In this document: one piece after another, positions 26,632 to 35,014 of the stretch
How the letters are laid out: every line of letters begins with the position of its first letter
How positions within the stretch are numbered: the stretch's first letter is position 1
DNA from: Anaerolinea thermophila UNI-1
GTDB taxonomy: Bacteria; Chloroflexota; Anaerolineae; Anaerolineales; Anaerolineaceae
Direction of reading: 5' to 3'
Length of the DNA: 64,000 nt
Assembly (NCBI RefSeq): GCF_000199675.1
Contig: NC_014960.1
Location: 744,001 to 808,000 of the forward strand
Translations under genes and position numbers: made by a program
Notes under the pieces: model-generated
Told to the model about the DNA's origin: nothing
Databases searched by the model: none
The model's input: the letters and a program-made list of their open reading frames with translations, nothing else

Positions 26632-26650
26632 ACAATCAATGCTTGATTGT
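26632..26650. promoter_or_regulatory. Palindrome upstream of the ABC operon
   Basis: ACAATCAA, three bases, TTGATTGT: a perfect 8-base inverted repeat, 33 bases before the first gene. It may be a second regulator site, or the start of the 5' untranslated region. Confidence 0.4.
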
Positions 26651-26682
26651 TCCTTCTAATACACCCGATAGGAGAATGAGAA

Positions 26683-27774
26683 ATGAAGAGGCCATATTAC
26701 ACTTTGCTCGCTATTGTTTTGGCGCTTGCCTTTGCGTTGAGTGCCTGCAGTCCTCAGCCTGCGGCGACAGCCAAACCTGCGCCCGCCTCTGAGGCGACAC
26801 CTACCGCCGCGCAGGCAGATGCCGGTTCGATTGCGGCGGCTGACCTTGCCGGGGAGATTCCCTGGGCAGAGGCAAAAGAAGGTGCGCCATTCGATATTAA
26901 GGGAAAAAAGGTTTGCTATCTGATTCCCTCGCTTGCCAACACTTTCTTGAACGGTGTTGCCACTTCCGTGAAAGAGCAGGCGGCGGCAGATGGCGTGGAA
27001 GTGATGGTCTACGGCGCTGATGATGGCGGTCTCACCCTCCAGTACAACCAGATCGAAAACTGCATTTCCCAAAAGGTTGACCTGATCTATCTCATGGCCG
27101 CAGGCTCGGCAGACAGCCTGCTCCCTGCTGTTGAGGAAGCCAAAGCGGCTGGTATTCTGGTTATGGGAGTTCCCCCAGCAGAACTGGAGCCTTTCGACGC
27201 TATTATGCATACTAACCAGTACGAAGATGGTACCCTGGTGGCGCAAATGGCTTGTGATTTCATCAATGCCAGATACCCGGATGCCGAGAAAGTGGATGTT
27301 GTGGTTGCTGGGAACGAGAGCGGCGAAAAGCAGATGTGGTTGCGCTATCAAGGTTATCGCACTATTGAAAAGTGTGCTAAGGCAAATGTAGTGCAGTATC
27401 TGGATATCTCCGGCGACAGTATTCCGGTGGGCGCCAGCACTGCCGAGAATGTTTTGGCGGCGCATCCGAATGTCAAGGTGTTCATTATGCAGTCAACTGC
27501 CCACGCGCAAGGCGCGGCTGAGACAATCAAAGCCCTGCCGAACGTTGATCTCTCAGAATATGGTGTCTTTGCGGGCGATATGGATCCAACCGTCATTCCG
27601 ATTGTCACAAGTTGTGAAGACCCCTACAAGGGTTTTGTAGCCATCGGCGGCACCAATCTGGATAAAAACACCTATGCAATCATCAAGGCGATGTTGCAGG
27701 GCGTGAAATACCCCAGAATTACCAACGATGAGTTGGAACCAATCCACTGTGACTGGTCCAAACTGAAGAAGTAA
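26683..27774 (+). CDS. Sugar ABC transporter substrate-binding lipoprotein
   Basis: 363 residues. It has a lipoprotein signal peptide ending at LSAC (Cys about 21), a low-complexity Ala/Pro/Thr linker (about 24-45), then a type I periplasmic-binding fold. The start KVCYLIPSLANTFLNGVATSVKEQA is typical of RbsB-like sugar binders. It would be tethered outside the membrane and deliver a sugar to the permease encoded downstream. The AGGAG ribosome site is well placed. A 13-pair hairpin separates it from the ATPase gene. Confidence 0.88.
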   Translation: MKRPYYTLLAIVLALAFALSACSPQPAATAKPAPASEATPTAAQADAGSIAAADLAGEIPWAEAKEGAPFDIKGKKVCYLIPSLANTFLNGVATSVKEQAAADGVEVMVYGADDGGLTLQYNQIENCISQKVDLIYLMAAGSADSLLPAVEEAKAAGILVMGVPPAELEPFDAIMHTNQYEDGTLVAQMACDFINARYPDAEKVDVVVAGNESGEKQMWLRYQGYRTIEKCAKANVVQYLDISGDSIPVGASTAENVLAAHPNVKVFIMQSTAHAQGAAETIKALPNVDLSEYGVFAGDMDPTVIPIVTSCEDPYKGFVAIGGTNLDKNTYAIIKAMLQGVKYPRITNDELEPIHCDWSKLKK

Positions 27775-27796
27775 TCCAATCTTCCCGCTACTTACG

Positions 27797-27827
27797 TCAG
27801 TGAGGAGGGGAGAACCCTCCTCACTGA
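27797..27827 (+). other. Intercistronic hairpin after the substrate-binding gene
   Basis: TCAGTGAGGAGGG (27797-27809) pairs perfectly with CCCTCCTCACTGA (27815-27827). No T run follows, so it is more likely an mRNA-stabilising or processing element than a full terminator. It would favour high expression of the binding protein over the ATPase. Confidence 0.6.
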
Positions 27828-27849
27828 GATTGTGGAGGTAAAAAATTGC

Positions 27850-29337
27850 ATGAATACCAGCGTCGTTTTATCCCTGAAGAGCATTACCAAAAAATACCCT
27901 GGCGTTTTGGCGCTGGATCGTGTCTCACTCGATTTCTTTGCAGGTGAAGTCCATGCTTTGGTCGGTGAGAACGGCGCGGGAAAGTCGACATTAATCAAAG
28001 CCATTGCTGGCGCGATCAACCTTGATGGGGGAGTCATTCAAATTGGTGGTCAGGATTATCACCAGATGACTCCCCATCTCTCACGCAGTGCCGGAATTGA
28101 GGTTATTTATCAGGAATTCAACCTGGTGCCGACCATGTCGGTCGCTGAAAATATTTTCCTGGGTGAAAAGCCCAACACTTTGAATTTTGTAAATTACCGG
28201 CTGATGAAGAACCAAGCCAGGGAATTGTTCAGATTATTCGATGTAGATATGGACCCGGATGCGCTGGTACAGGACCTGTCGCCTGCCCAACAGCAGATTG
28301 TTGAAATTGCTAAAGCCGTTTCCAAAAATGTCAAAATCCTGATCATGGACGAACCCAGCGCTCCGCTATCGGTTTCCGAAGTAGAGCGTATGTTTGAGAT
28401 TATTCGCCAATTGAAACGTAAAGGCGTCACTATTATTTACATTTCTCACCGCCTGGAAGAAATTTTCAAGATTTCAGACCGGGTTTCTGTATTGCGCGAT
28501 GGGAAGTATGTGGCAACCAAACTGACCAGCGAGACCAACCGTGAAGAACTAATCCGCCTGATGGTTGGCAGGGAGTTAAAGGAAACTTACCCGGCGCGCA
28601 CCAATCCTCCGGGAGAAATTGCGCTGGAGGTGAAGAACCTGTCAGGCAATGGAGTCAGGGATATTTCTTTCGTGGTGCGGAAGGGAGAAATCCTGGGCGT
28701 TGCTGGATTGGTGGGAGCGGGGCGCACCGAGATGGCTATGCTGATTTTTGGCGCAGCACCCATCGAAAGCGGTGAAATCCGGGCAAATGGCAAGTTAGTC
28801 CGTATTCGTTCCCCCCAGGATGCGATTCAGCATCGCATCGGTCTCTTGACGGAAGACCGCAAAGGTAAGGGGCTTTTCCTGGAGATGCCCGTGGGTTGGA
28901 ATATTACCTTCCCGATTGTCCGCAAATTGTCCAGGTTTGGCGTTGTGGATACCCAAAAAGAGAAAAGTATTTCGGAATATTACTGGCAACACCTGAATAT
29001 CAAAACACCCAGTCTTGAAGAGCGGGTGATCAACCTGAGTGGCGGCAATCAGCAGAAAGTGGTGCTTGCCAAAGTCCTCGCGGCTGATTCTGCCATTCTC
29101 ATCTTTGATGAACCTACTCGCGGCATTGATGTGGGAGCCAAGCAGGAAATTTATCACCTGATGTGCGAGTTGGCGAATAACGGCAATGCCATCCTGATGA
29201 TTTCTTCTGACATGGAGGAATTATTGGGAATGTCGGATCGGATTATCGTACTTTGCGAAGGTAAACTGGCTGGCGAAGTTTCCAAAGACAATTTCAGCCA
29301 AGACCTCATTCTCGACCTTGCCTCAGGTACACATTAG
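27850..29337 (+). CDS. Sugar ABC transporter ATP-binding protein (RbsA-like)
   Basis: 495 residues with two ABC domains. The first has a full Walker A (GENGAGKSTLIKAI), a diverged signature and Walker B ILIMDEPSAPLSV. The second has the degenerate GLVGAGRTEM in place of Walker A but a good LSGGNQQKV signature and IFDEPTRGIDVGA. This asymmetry is characteristic of RbsA/MglA/XylG. ATG 27850 is chosen because GGAGGT lies ten bases upstream; a GTG at 27832 is in frame but has no site. Confidence 0.9.
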   Translation: MNTSVVLSLKSITKKYPGVLALDRVSLDFFAGEVHALVGENGAGKSTLIKAIAGAINLDGGVIQIGGQDYHQMTPHLSRSAGIEVIYQEFNLVPTMSVAENIFLGEKPNTLNFVNYRLMKNQARELFRLFDVDMDPDALVQDLSPAQQQIVEIAKAVSKNVKILIMDEPSAPLSVSEVERMFEIIRQLKRKGVTIIYISHRLEEIFKISDRVSVLRDGKYVATKLTSETNREELIRLMVGRELKETYPARTNPPGEIALEVKNLSGNGVRDISFVVRKGEILGVAGLVGAGRTEMAMLIFGAAPIESGEIRANGKLVRIRSPQDAIQHRIGLLTEDRKGKGLFLEMPVGWNITFPIVRKLSRFGVVDTQKEKSISEYYWQHLNIKTPSLEERVINLSGGNQQKVVLAKVLAADSAILIFDEPTRGIDVGAKQEIYHLMCELANNGNAILMISSDMEELLGMSDRIIVLCEGKLAGEVSKDNFSQDLILDLASGTH

Positions 29338-29347
29338 GAGCCTATTT

Positions 29348-30346
29348 ATGAAAAAACAATTCTCATTATCCCGTTGGATTGACGAGTTTGGTTTTGTCAC
29401 GCGAAAGTACGCGCCATTGATGATCCTGATCAGTCTGGTCATTTTCTTCTCGATTACCACGCCCAACTTTATGACCGCCAAGAATCTGGTCATCATTATC
29501 CGCCAGGTGTCCTTTGCGGCGATCAGTGCGGTGGGAATGATGTTCGTGATGATTGGTGGAGCGATTGATCTTTCTCTCGGCTCTCAGATTGTCCTCACAA
29601 ATATCGTGTTGTCGATTTTGATGGTGGATTACAAAGTCCCCATGGCACTGGCGATCCCGTTGATTCTGGTTCTTGGTACTTTGTTGGGCACAATCAATGG
29701 CTTTCTGGCAGTCAAATTAAAGATTCATCCATTAATCATCACTTTGGGTACTGCTTCCATTTACAAAGGCATAGGATATATTCTTGCCCATTCCCGCAAT
29801 ATTATGGGATTCCCTGATGCTTTCCGCTGGTTCGGTCAGGGCTTTATTGGGCCGATTCCGGTTCCCATTGTGGTGATGATCATTGTAGCGTTGATTGGCT
29901 CATTTATTCTCACCCGTACCTATTTTGGCAGATATATCTTTGCGCTTGGCGGCAATGAAGAAGCGGCGCGCCTTGCGGGTGTGAATGTTGATGCCATGAA
30001 GGTGATTCTGTTTGCCATTTGTGGCTTTATTACAAGCATCACTTCGGTCCTGCTTCTTTCGCGGGTCTTCGCCGGTCAGACATCCACCGGACAAGGATTG
30101 GAATTTGATTGTCTCACCGCCGCTCTGCTGGGTGGAGTAAGTTTCAAAGGGGGTGAAGGCACTATTTTTGGATTGATCACTGGTATTTTGATCATCGGCG
30201 TTTTAAACAACGCTATGCAGTTAGCGAGTTTCCCCGATTTTTCACAGAATGTGGTTAAGGGTGCTGTTCTGTTGATCGCAGTAGGCTTTGATGTTTACCA
30301 GAAAAACCGAAAAGCCAAAGAGACCGTTGCCAAAGTAGCGGCGTGA
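29348..30346 (+). CDS. Sugar ABC transporter permease (RbsC-like)
   Basis: 332 residues, about 8-10 membrane helices. The motif GGNEEAARLAGVNVDAMKVI is the coupling-helix signature of RbsC-type permeases, and GGAIDLSLGSQ is also conserved. It lies ten bases after the ATPase stop with AGGAG before the ATG. Together with the two genes upstream it makes a complete monosaccharide importer. Confidence 0.9.
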   Translation: MKKQFSLSRWIDEFGFVTRKYAPLMILISLVIFFSITTPNFMTAKNLVIIIRQVSFAAISAVGMMFVMIGGAIDLSLGSQIVLTNIVLSILMVDYKVPMALAIPLILVLGTLLGTINGFLAVKLKIHPLIITLGTASIYKGIGYILAHSRNIMGFPDAFRWFGQGFIGPIPVPIVVMIIVALIGSFILTRTYFGRYIFALGGNEEAARLAGVNVDAMKVILFAICGFITSITSVLLLSRVFAGQTSTGQGLEFDCLTAALLGGVSFKGGEGTIFGLITGILIIGVLNNAMQLASFPDFSQNVVKGAVLLIAVGFDVYQKNRKAKETVAKVAA

Positions 30347-30419
30347 AATTTGTAATTCTGTAGAAAAGCGGCGTTCAAAGAATGCTTTTCATACAAGTAA
30401 AGAACCAAAGGAGATAAAC

Positions 30420-31319
30420 ATGTCAACCAAACCTCATTATGCTGTTCCTTTTCCCATTCCGGAAGCCAATACAGACCACATTAAGCGAAAAATGTTTGAT
30501 CTTCCCTATGCTCATTCATCTCCTGCCCAAAAACTGGATATTTACTGGCCTGAAGAGGGAAACGGACCATTTCCGGTAGTCATTTCCATTCACGGTGGGG
30601 CTTTTATGGGGGGAGATAAGCGCGACATTCAAATCAAACCTATGTTTGAAGTGCTCAAGTACAATTATGTTCTGGTGGGCGTAAACTATCGCCTGAGTGG
30701 TGAAGCAACTTTTCCAGCACTGATTCACGACATTAAGGCGGCTATCCGCTGGATCCGAGCCAATGCCAGGACCTACCTGTTTGACCCGAATCGCATTGCC
30801 ACATGGGGTGGATCTGCTGGCGGTTACCTCTCGTTAATGGCGGGGGTGACGGCAGGAATCCGCGAACTTGATGATCCTTCGTTGGGGAACGCCGCTCAGC
30901 CGGACCATGTCCAGGCTGTCGTTTCCTGGTTCCCGCCTACGGACTTCCTGAAAATGGATGAGCAGTTGGCGGAGTCGGGCTTCCCCCCTCCGCCCGAGTA
31001 TACCCACAGCGGAGAAAATTCTCCCGAATCGCTTTTGCTGGGCAGAAAAATCACCGACGTTCCGGATCTCGTGCGGGTTGCCAATCCAGAAACCTACATC
31101 CGCCCTGGATTGCCGCCGTTTTTCATTCAGCATGGCCGCCTGGATGAGACTGTTCCTTATCAACAATCGCTCCATTTTGCGAATCAATTAGCCGCTGTTA
31201 ACCCACAGGGTGTCACGTATGAAATCCTTCCTGAGGCTCGTCATGCCGATTCTGCTTTCGAAACTCCACAAAATATACAGAAAGTGTTGAATTTCCTTGA
31301 TAAGGCGCTTCGTTTTTAA
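30420..31319 (+). CDS. Alpha/beta-hydrolase esterase (BD-FAE/HSL-like)
   Basis: 299 residues. The oxyanion motif HGGAFMGG, nucleophile Ser in WGGSAGGY, Asp in HGRLDETVPY and His in ARHADSAF form a standard esterase triad. There is no signal peptide, so it is cytosolic. It sits 73 bases after the sugar permease gene and seven bases before a DASS transporter gene. It may de-esterify an imported acetylated or acylated sugar; the substrate is inferred from context only. Confidence 0.82.
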   Translation: MSTKPHYAVPFPIPEANTDHIKRKMFDLPYAHSSPAQKLDIYWPEEGNGPFPVVISIHGGAFMGGDKRDIQIKPMFEVLKYNYVLVGVNYRLSGEATFPALIHDIKAAIRWIRANARTYLFDPNRIATWGGSAGGYLSLMAGVTAGIRELDDPSLGNAAQPDHVQAVVSWFPPTDFLKMDEQLAESGFPPPPEYTHSGENSPESLLLGRKITDVPDLVRVANPETYIRPGLPPFFIQHGRLDETVPYQQSLHFANQLAAVNPQGVTYEILPEARHADSAFETPQNIQKVLNFLDKALRF

Positions 31320-31326
31320 CCCCGCA

Positions 31327-32745
31327 ATGCACAAGCCTGGCAACCACACTTCTTTATTCCAATTGCCTGGTGTCAAACCACTCGTGGGAGTTTTCCTCTC
31401 TGTTGTGGCAGCGGTTAGTATCTGGTTTTTACCTCTGCATGGACTTGCCCCTGAAGGCAAAAAGGCTCTCGCCATCACGCTTTTTACCGTGATCTGGTGG
31501 GTTTTCAAAATCGTACCTCCGGCGTACTCCACCTTGTTAATGCTCATGGGGTATATCCTCCTGGGGGTGGCAACCCCTCAAGAGGTTTTCGCCATTTGGA
31601 CGACGCCGTTGATGTGGTTGATTATCGGTTCGTTTCTGATGGCTACAGCGGTTACCAAGTCCGGTTTGGCTGAACGGGTAGCCACCTTTTTTATCATTCG
31701 TTTCGCCGGTTCCTATCTCGGTTTGATTATCCTGACCTATGTCCTGGGCTTTGTGCTCAGTTTTCTCATCCCCCATCCCTTTCCCCGCGCACTGTTAATG
31801 ATGTCTTTGATGCGCGCCGTTATCCAAAAGTCGGGTGTCAATGCAACTGATGCGGCTTCACTGGGCTTTTCGGTCTTTGTTGCCACAACCGCTACCTCAA
31901 CCATTTTGCTCACCGGTGATTCAACTCTTAATATTGCTACGATTGGTTTCAGCGGACTCTCTGTTGGCTGGCTGGATTGGGCAAAATATATGGCTGTTCC
32001 GGGAATCCTGGCTTCCGTGCTGATGATGCTCCTTTACATGGCGATTTTTCCCCAAACCGATCCGGTAGAAATTGACCGAACCAGCCTGATATTGGAACAG
32101 GATAAGCACGGTAAGATGACTCGAAAAGAAATCATTACCCTGATTTGGGTCTCTATGGCTCTTGTCCTCTGGATGACCGACTCTCTTCATGGGATCGATC
32201 CAGCCTGGATTGCTCTGCTGGTAGCAGTGGGGTTATCCTTACCCAAAGTGGGTGGAGTGCTGGATGAAAATGACCTGATGAGCGGAATCAACTGGCCCAT
32301 TCTGTTATTCGTGGTTGGCGCTATGGCAATTGGTACGGTGGGGAGAACGACCGGGTTGGCGCAGTGGTTGGCAGGAAACCTGCTACCTGCCAAAACGCCG
32401 CAAAATCCTTATATCTTTGCCGCATTGGTCGGTGGTGTGACAATGGTAATCCACATGGTGCTGGGCAGTGCGCTGGCGTGCATGTCCATTATGGCGCCTC
32501 CGATGGTGCATTATGCGGTTTCTGCAGGCTGGAGCCCGCTTTTCCCATCGTTGCTGGTGTATACCGCCGTTGCCATTCACTACATCTTTCCGTTCCAGCA
32601 TGTTACGATCCTGCTGGGACAGGGCGATACGGGTGGTTACGGCTCCCGCCAGGTTCTGAAATATGGAGTCCCCCTGACCCTTGTAACCCTTATCGTGCTG
32701 ATCCCCATTGAGGTTACCTGGTGGATGGTGATGGGTTTGTTTTGA
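31327..32745 (+). CDS. DASS/SLC13-family anion:cation symporter
   Basis: 472 residues with about 11-12 membrane helices. The arrangement of two related halves, PLMWLIIGSFLMATAVTKSGL in the first and SGINWPILLFVVGAMAIG in the second, is that of divalent-anion sodium symporters (dicarboxylates, sulfate, possibly sulfonates). It is the last gene of the sugar operon. ATG 31327 is chosen; the frame also opens from a TTG at 31297 inside the esterase gene. No clear ribosome site is present, so coupling to the esterase is likely. Confidence 0.8.
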   Translation: MHKPGNHTSLFQLPGVKPLVGVFLSVVAAVSIWFLPLHGLAPEGKKALAITLFTVIWWVFKIVPPAYSTLLMLMGYILLGVATPQEVFAIWTTPLMWLIIGSFLMATAVTKSGLAERVATFFIIRFAGSYLGLIILTYVLGFVLSFLIPHPFPRALLMMSLMRAVIQKSGVNATDAASLGFSVFVATTATSTILLTGDSTLNIATIGFSGLSVGWLDWAKYMAVPGILASVLMMLLYMAIFPQTDPVEIDRTSLILEQDKHGKMTRKEIITLIWVSMALVLWMTDSLHGIDPAWIALLVAVGLSLPKVGGVLDENDLMSGINWPILLFVVGAMAIGTVGRTTGLAQWLAGNLLPAKTPQNPYIFAALVGGVTMVIHMVLGSALACMSIMAPPMVHYAVSAGWSPLFPSLLVYTAVAIHYIFPFQHVTILLGQGDTGGYGSRQVLKYGVPLTLVTLIVLIPIEVTWWMVMGLF

Positions 32746-32959
32746 TAATCGGAAACAAGAGTGAATAAATCAAGGGGAAGATAAAGACATTCCAACACAG
32801 GTACTCTGTAGGGACACTTCTCCTACAAACGTAACACTTTTCCTGAAATACGAGGAAAAGGGAGATCAGAATAAATCAAAAAGAGGCATGCGTACATAGA
32901 GGTTTCCCTGCATGGATTTTGGAGGAAAATCTACTCCTGAGTCCAAACTTGCAAGTGAA

Positions 32960-33070
32960 TCCCTGTTTTGGGAAAGAGGGTAATGACGAGTCGCGTTGCT
33001 ATGCCGCTCGTTTAGCGTGTTCCTTGCGTTAAACTTTTGTGCTGAAATGCGCTTTAGGCTTGTTAAAACT
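32960..33070 (+). pseudogene. Decayed IS1-like transposase fragment
   Basis: The frame reads NDESRCYAARLACS, a stop, then LKCALGLLKL. This parallels NDELRHYLARLARS and LKCALRSLERCF in the better preserved fragment at 47268-47490. Both resemble the C-terminus of IS1-type transposases. Neither is functional. The rest of 32746-33198 has no supportable gene; its other strand carries a peptide similar to one at about 23890-23990. Confidence 0.4.
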
Positions 33071-33198
33071 ACCGGGAGTAGCATATCAATTCTTGGTATG
33101 AACCTTTCTGGTGTATTCTGAAATTTCTCCTGCTCTTCCTCTCCCCCCAATTTCGGAAATTCGTCTACCAATTTTGTTACAGTCTCTCGTCTCAGTCT

Positions 33199-34441
33199 CT
33201 GAAATTCAGACATGAGTTAGGACAGTTGGGCGAACGATAGCAACAAACGACGCCAAAGCCTCCTTGACAATGGACTGCCACTCACGGGGTGGAAGCCACC
33301 ATTTCTGTTTGAGCAAGATAAACAGACCCGAATAGCGCCGCCATTTCTTGCCCGTCTTGTGCAGAACGACATCAACATTCTCCTGTAGCTGGTTTGGCGA
33401 TCCATACAGGCGGTCTCGCAAGCCTTCACCGATCAACAAGGCAATCGCATAAACCAACAGCAGCATTGCTACCATCTTTTCCATGTTTTCCTGTCGCTTA
33501 TTCATCAGCCGGGTCATCCCCAGCAGTCCTTTCAAATCGCGGAAGGTTTCCTCGATTTTCATCCGCCAGAGATACACCTGCCATGCCCGCTCGGGTTCGA
33601 GGTTGCTCATCACCCATAACGGTTCAGCCAGGCCCTTCTTCCAGACACCGATCAGGTTGACGCATACCTTGCCTTTGTACCACACGGATGGGTGGATTAC
33701 CTTTTCACCGGGAGCGAGTGATAAGACCACTTCCCTGCCCTCGGCATCCCAGAACCTGGGCGGATGGTGGCCCAGGTTCAGACGAATGACAAAGTTCACT
33801 CCCTCTTCGACCAGATTGAGCAACAATTCGAGGTAACTGAATTCCCGATCCAACACCAACGGACGCTCCCCCAGCAGGTCTTTCAATCCGGCGAACGCAC
33901 GGACATGGTTCACATTGCGCGACGACCGGTCAGCGGCGATGGTCTTGGACGAGTAGGTCAGCAAACCGCAAGGGAGAGCCCGTCCGCGATAGGGTGTGGC
34001 CAACAGCAACACCCAGAAGCCTCGCGTCTTGCCGTCTTTGAGCGTGCCGACATACTCCGTCTTCCAGGCTTGTGGACGTTCAATCTCGGTCGGGTCGCCA
34101 ATCACATACTCGGCTTGTTCACAAAACAGACGCCAGAGCATGGCCCGCGGGTCAACCTTTTGCAGAAAGCGCTGGATGCGTTTGTAACTGGCCGCGCTAC
34201 CGCCGCGCATTTTGCCCGCAATCTCGGTCAGCCGCAAGGAGCGGGCCACCAGCATGGCTTGCCCAATTTCTGCCGCTTTGGCAGCGGTGATTTCATCATC
34301 AAAAAACTCCTCCATGAAAGAACGCATCGGGATATACTTATCCATGATGAGCCTCCTACCGATTAGTTGCTGCGAACCAAGTGTATCGGTTGGGAGGCTC
34401 TTTATACACTACAAATGTCCCAACTTATGCCCGAACTTCAG
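33199..34441 (-). mobile_element. IS4-like insertion sequence
   Basis: About 1243 bases. The left end (33199-33228) starts CTGAAATTCAGACATGAGTT. The right end (34412-34441), read inward, starts CTGAAGTTCGGGCATAAGTT. These are imperfect inverted repeats of about 30 bases. TCAGTCT occurs immediately outside both ends (33192-33198 and 34442-34448), a likely 7-base target duplication, extendable to 9 because of flanking CT bases. One transposase gene fills the element. It landed beside older transposase debris and about 130 bases before the first eut gene. Confidence 0.8.
33206..34345 (-). CDS. IS4-like DDE transposase
   Basis: 379 residues. The DDE residues can be placed: Asp in VIGDPTEIERP, Asp in PLVLDREFSYLE, and the final Glu in VYLWRMKIEETFRDLKG, the Y-x6-E type motif of the IS4 group. 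The N-terminal region is a helical DNA-binding segment. It appears intact and full length, and with recognisable ends and a target duplication the element is probably recent. Confidence 0.88.
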   Translation of the reverse strand: MDKYIPMRSFMEEFFDDEITAAKAAEIGQAMLVARSLRLTEIAGKMRGGSAASYKRIQRFLQKVDPRAMLWRLFCEQAEYVIGDPTEIERPQAWKTEYVGTLKDGKTRGFWVLLLATPYRGRALPCGLLTYSSKTIAADRSSRNVNHVRAFAGLKDLLGERPLVLDREFSYLELLLNLVEEGVNFVIRLNLGHHPPRFWDAEGREVVLSLAPGEKVIHPSVWYKGKVCVNLIGVWKKGLAEPLWVMSNLEPERAWQVYLWRMKIEETFRDLKGLLGMTRLMNKRQENMEKMVAMLLLVYAIALLIGEGLRDRLYGSPNQLQENVDVVLHKTGKKWRRYSGLFILLKQKWWLPPREWQSIVKEALASFVAIVRPTVLTHV

Positions 34442-34574
34442 TCAGTCTCTCTTGACTCTAGTTTCTAAATCATTATAATGTTTTTAACTTATTTTAATTT
34501 ATTTGTTAATCAAGTTGCATTCTCTTCTTTAAGTAATCTCGGTCCTTTTCATTCATTTTAAAACAGAGGTAACA
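34442..34574 (+). other. AT-rich region upstream of the eut operon
   Basis: The 133 bases between the IS and eutN are very AT-rich and presumably hold the operon promoter, but I cannot define -35/-10 elements with confidence. No cobalamin-riboswitch features or EutV-type hairpins are visible. Confidence 0.35.
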
Positions 34575-34865
34575 ATGCAAATCGCCAGGATCATTGGATC
34601 TGCTGTATCAACAGCAAAAGACCCAAAGTTGACCGGTTTCAAACTCTTGGTTGCACAAAGAGCAACCCCTGACAATCAGGTTTATGGAGATCCCTTTCTG
34701 GTGGCTGATACCGTGGGCGCTGGCGAAGGGGAACTCGTGATTTTAGTTGAGGGCAGTTCCGCACGAGAGACTTTGAAAACTGCGAATATCCCTGTGGATG
34801 CTGTGGTGATTGGCATTCTCGACTCAATAGAAGTTAATGGTGAACTTGTTTTTCAAAAAAGTTAG
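34575..34865 (+). CDS. eutN: EutN/CcmL-type microcompartment vertex protein
   Basis: 96 residues, the normal length of the pentameric BMC-P family. Hallmarks are the N-terminal MQIARIIGSAVSTAKDP, the loop DTVGAGEGELVILVEGSSAR and the C-terminal DAVVIGILDSIEV. Pentamers cap the twelve vertices of the microcompartment shell. It is the first gene of the ethanolamine operon. AGAGGT stands before the ATG. Confidence 0.93.
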   Translation: MQIARIIGSAVSTAKDPKLTGFKLLVAQRATPDNQVYGDPFLVADTVGAGEGELVILVEGSSARETLKTANIPVDAVVIGILDSIEVNGELVFQKS

Positions 34866-34942
34866 GGGCTTATTAGTTAACGATCCATAATCTCGTTGTT
34901 CACTACGTTTGGGATTTTCACTTAAGGAGGTGAAAGAGGGGA

Positions 34943-35011
34943 GTGATTTATATTTTGTTTTCACTGCTGGTCCTTCTTCTTAAAACATCAATTGGTCAAA
35001 GGAGAAATTGA
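34943..35011 (+). CDS. 22-codon hydrophobic small ORF ahead of eutH
   Basis: AAGGAGGTGA at 34924-34933, an essentially perfect ribosome site, stands nine bases before GTG 34943. The frame encodes MIYILFSLLVLLLKTSIGQRRN (20-residue core MIYILFSLLVLLLKTSIGQR), a single hydrophobic helix with a basic tail. It stops at 35009-35011, three bases before the eutH ATG. It could be a membrane microprotein partner of EutH, or a leader peptide coupling ribosome entry to eutH. It is too short for family recognition, and the ribosome site is the main support. Confidence 0.5.
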   Translation: MIYILFSLLVLLLKTSIGQRRN

Positions 35012-35014
35012 ACT

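Noticed and set aside
33206..34345. IS transposase as part of the nuclease island or eut operon
   Set aside because: It has its own ends and target duplication and is a free-standing insertion sequence.
34442..35014. Cobalamin riboswitch ahead of eut genes
   Set aside because: Looked for because EutBC needs adenosylcobalamin. No B12-box or matching stem pattern is visible in either intergenic stretch.
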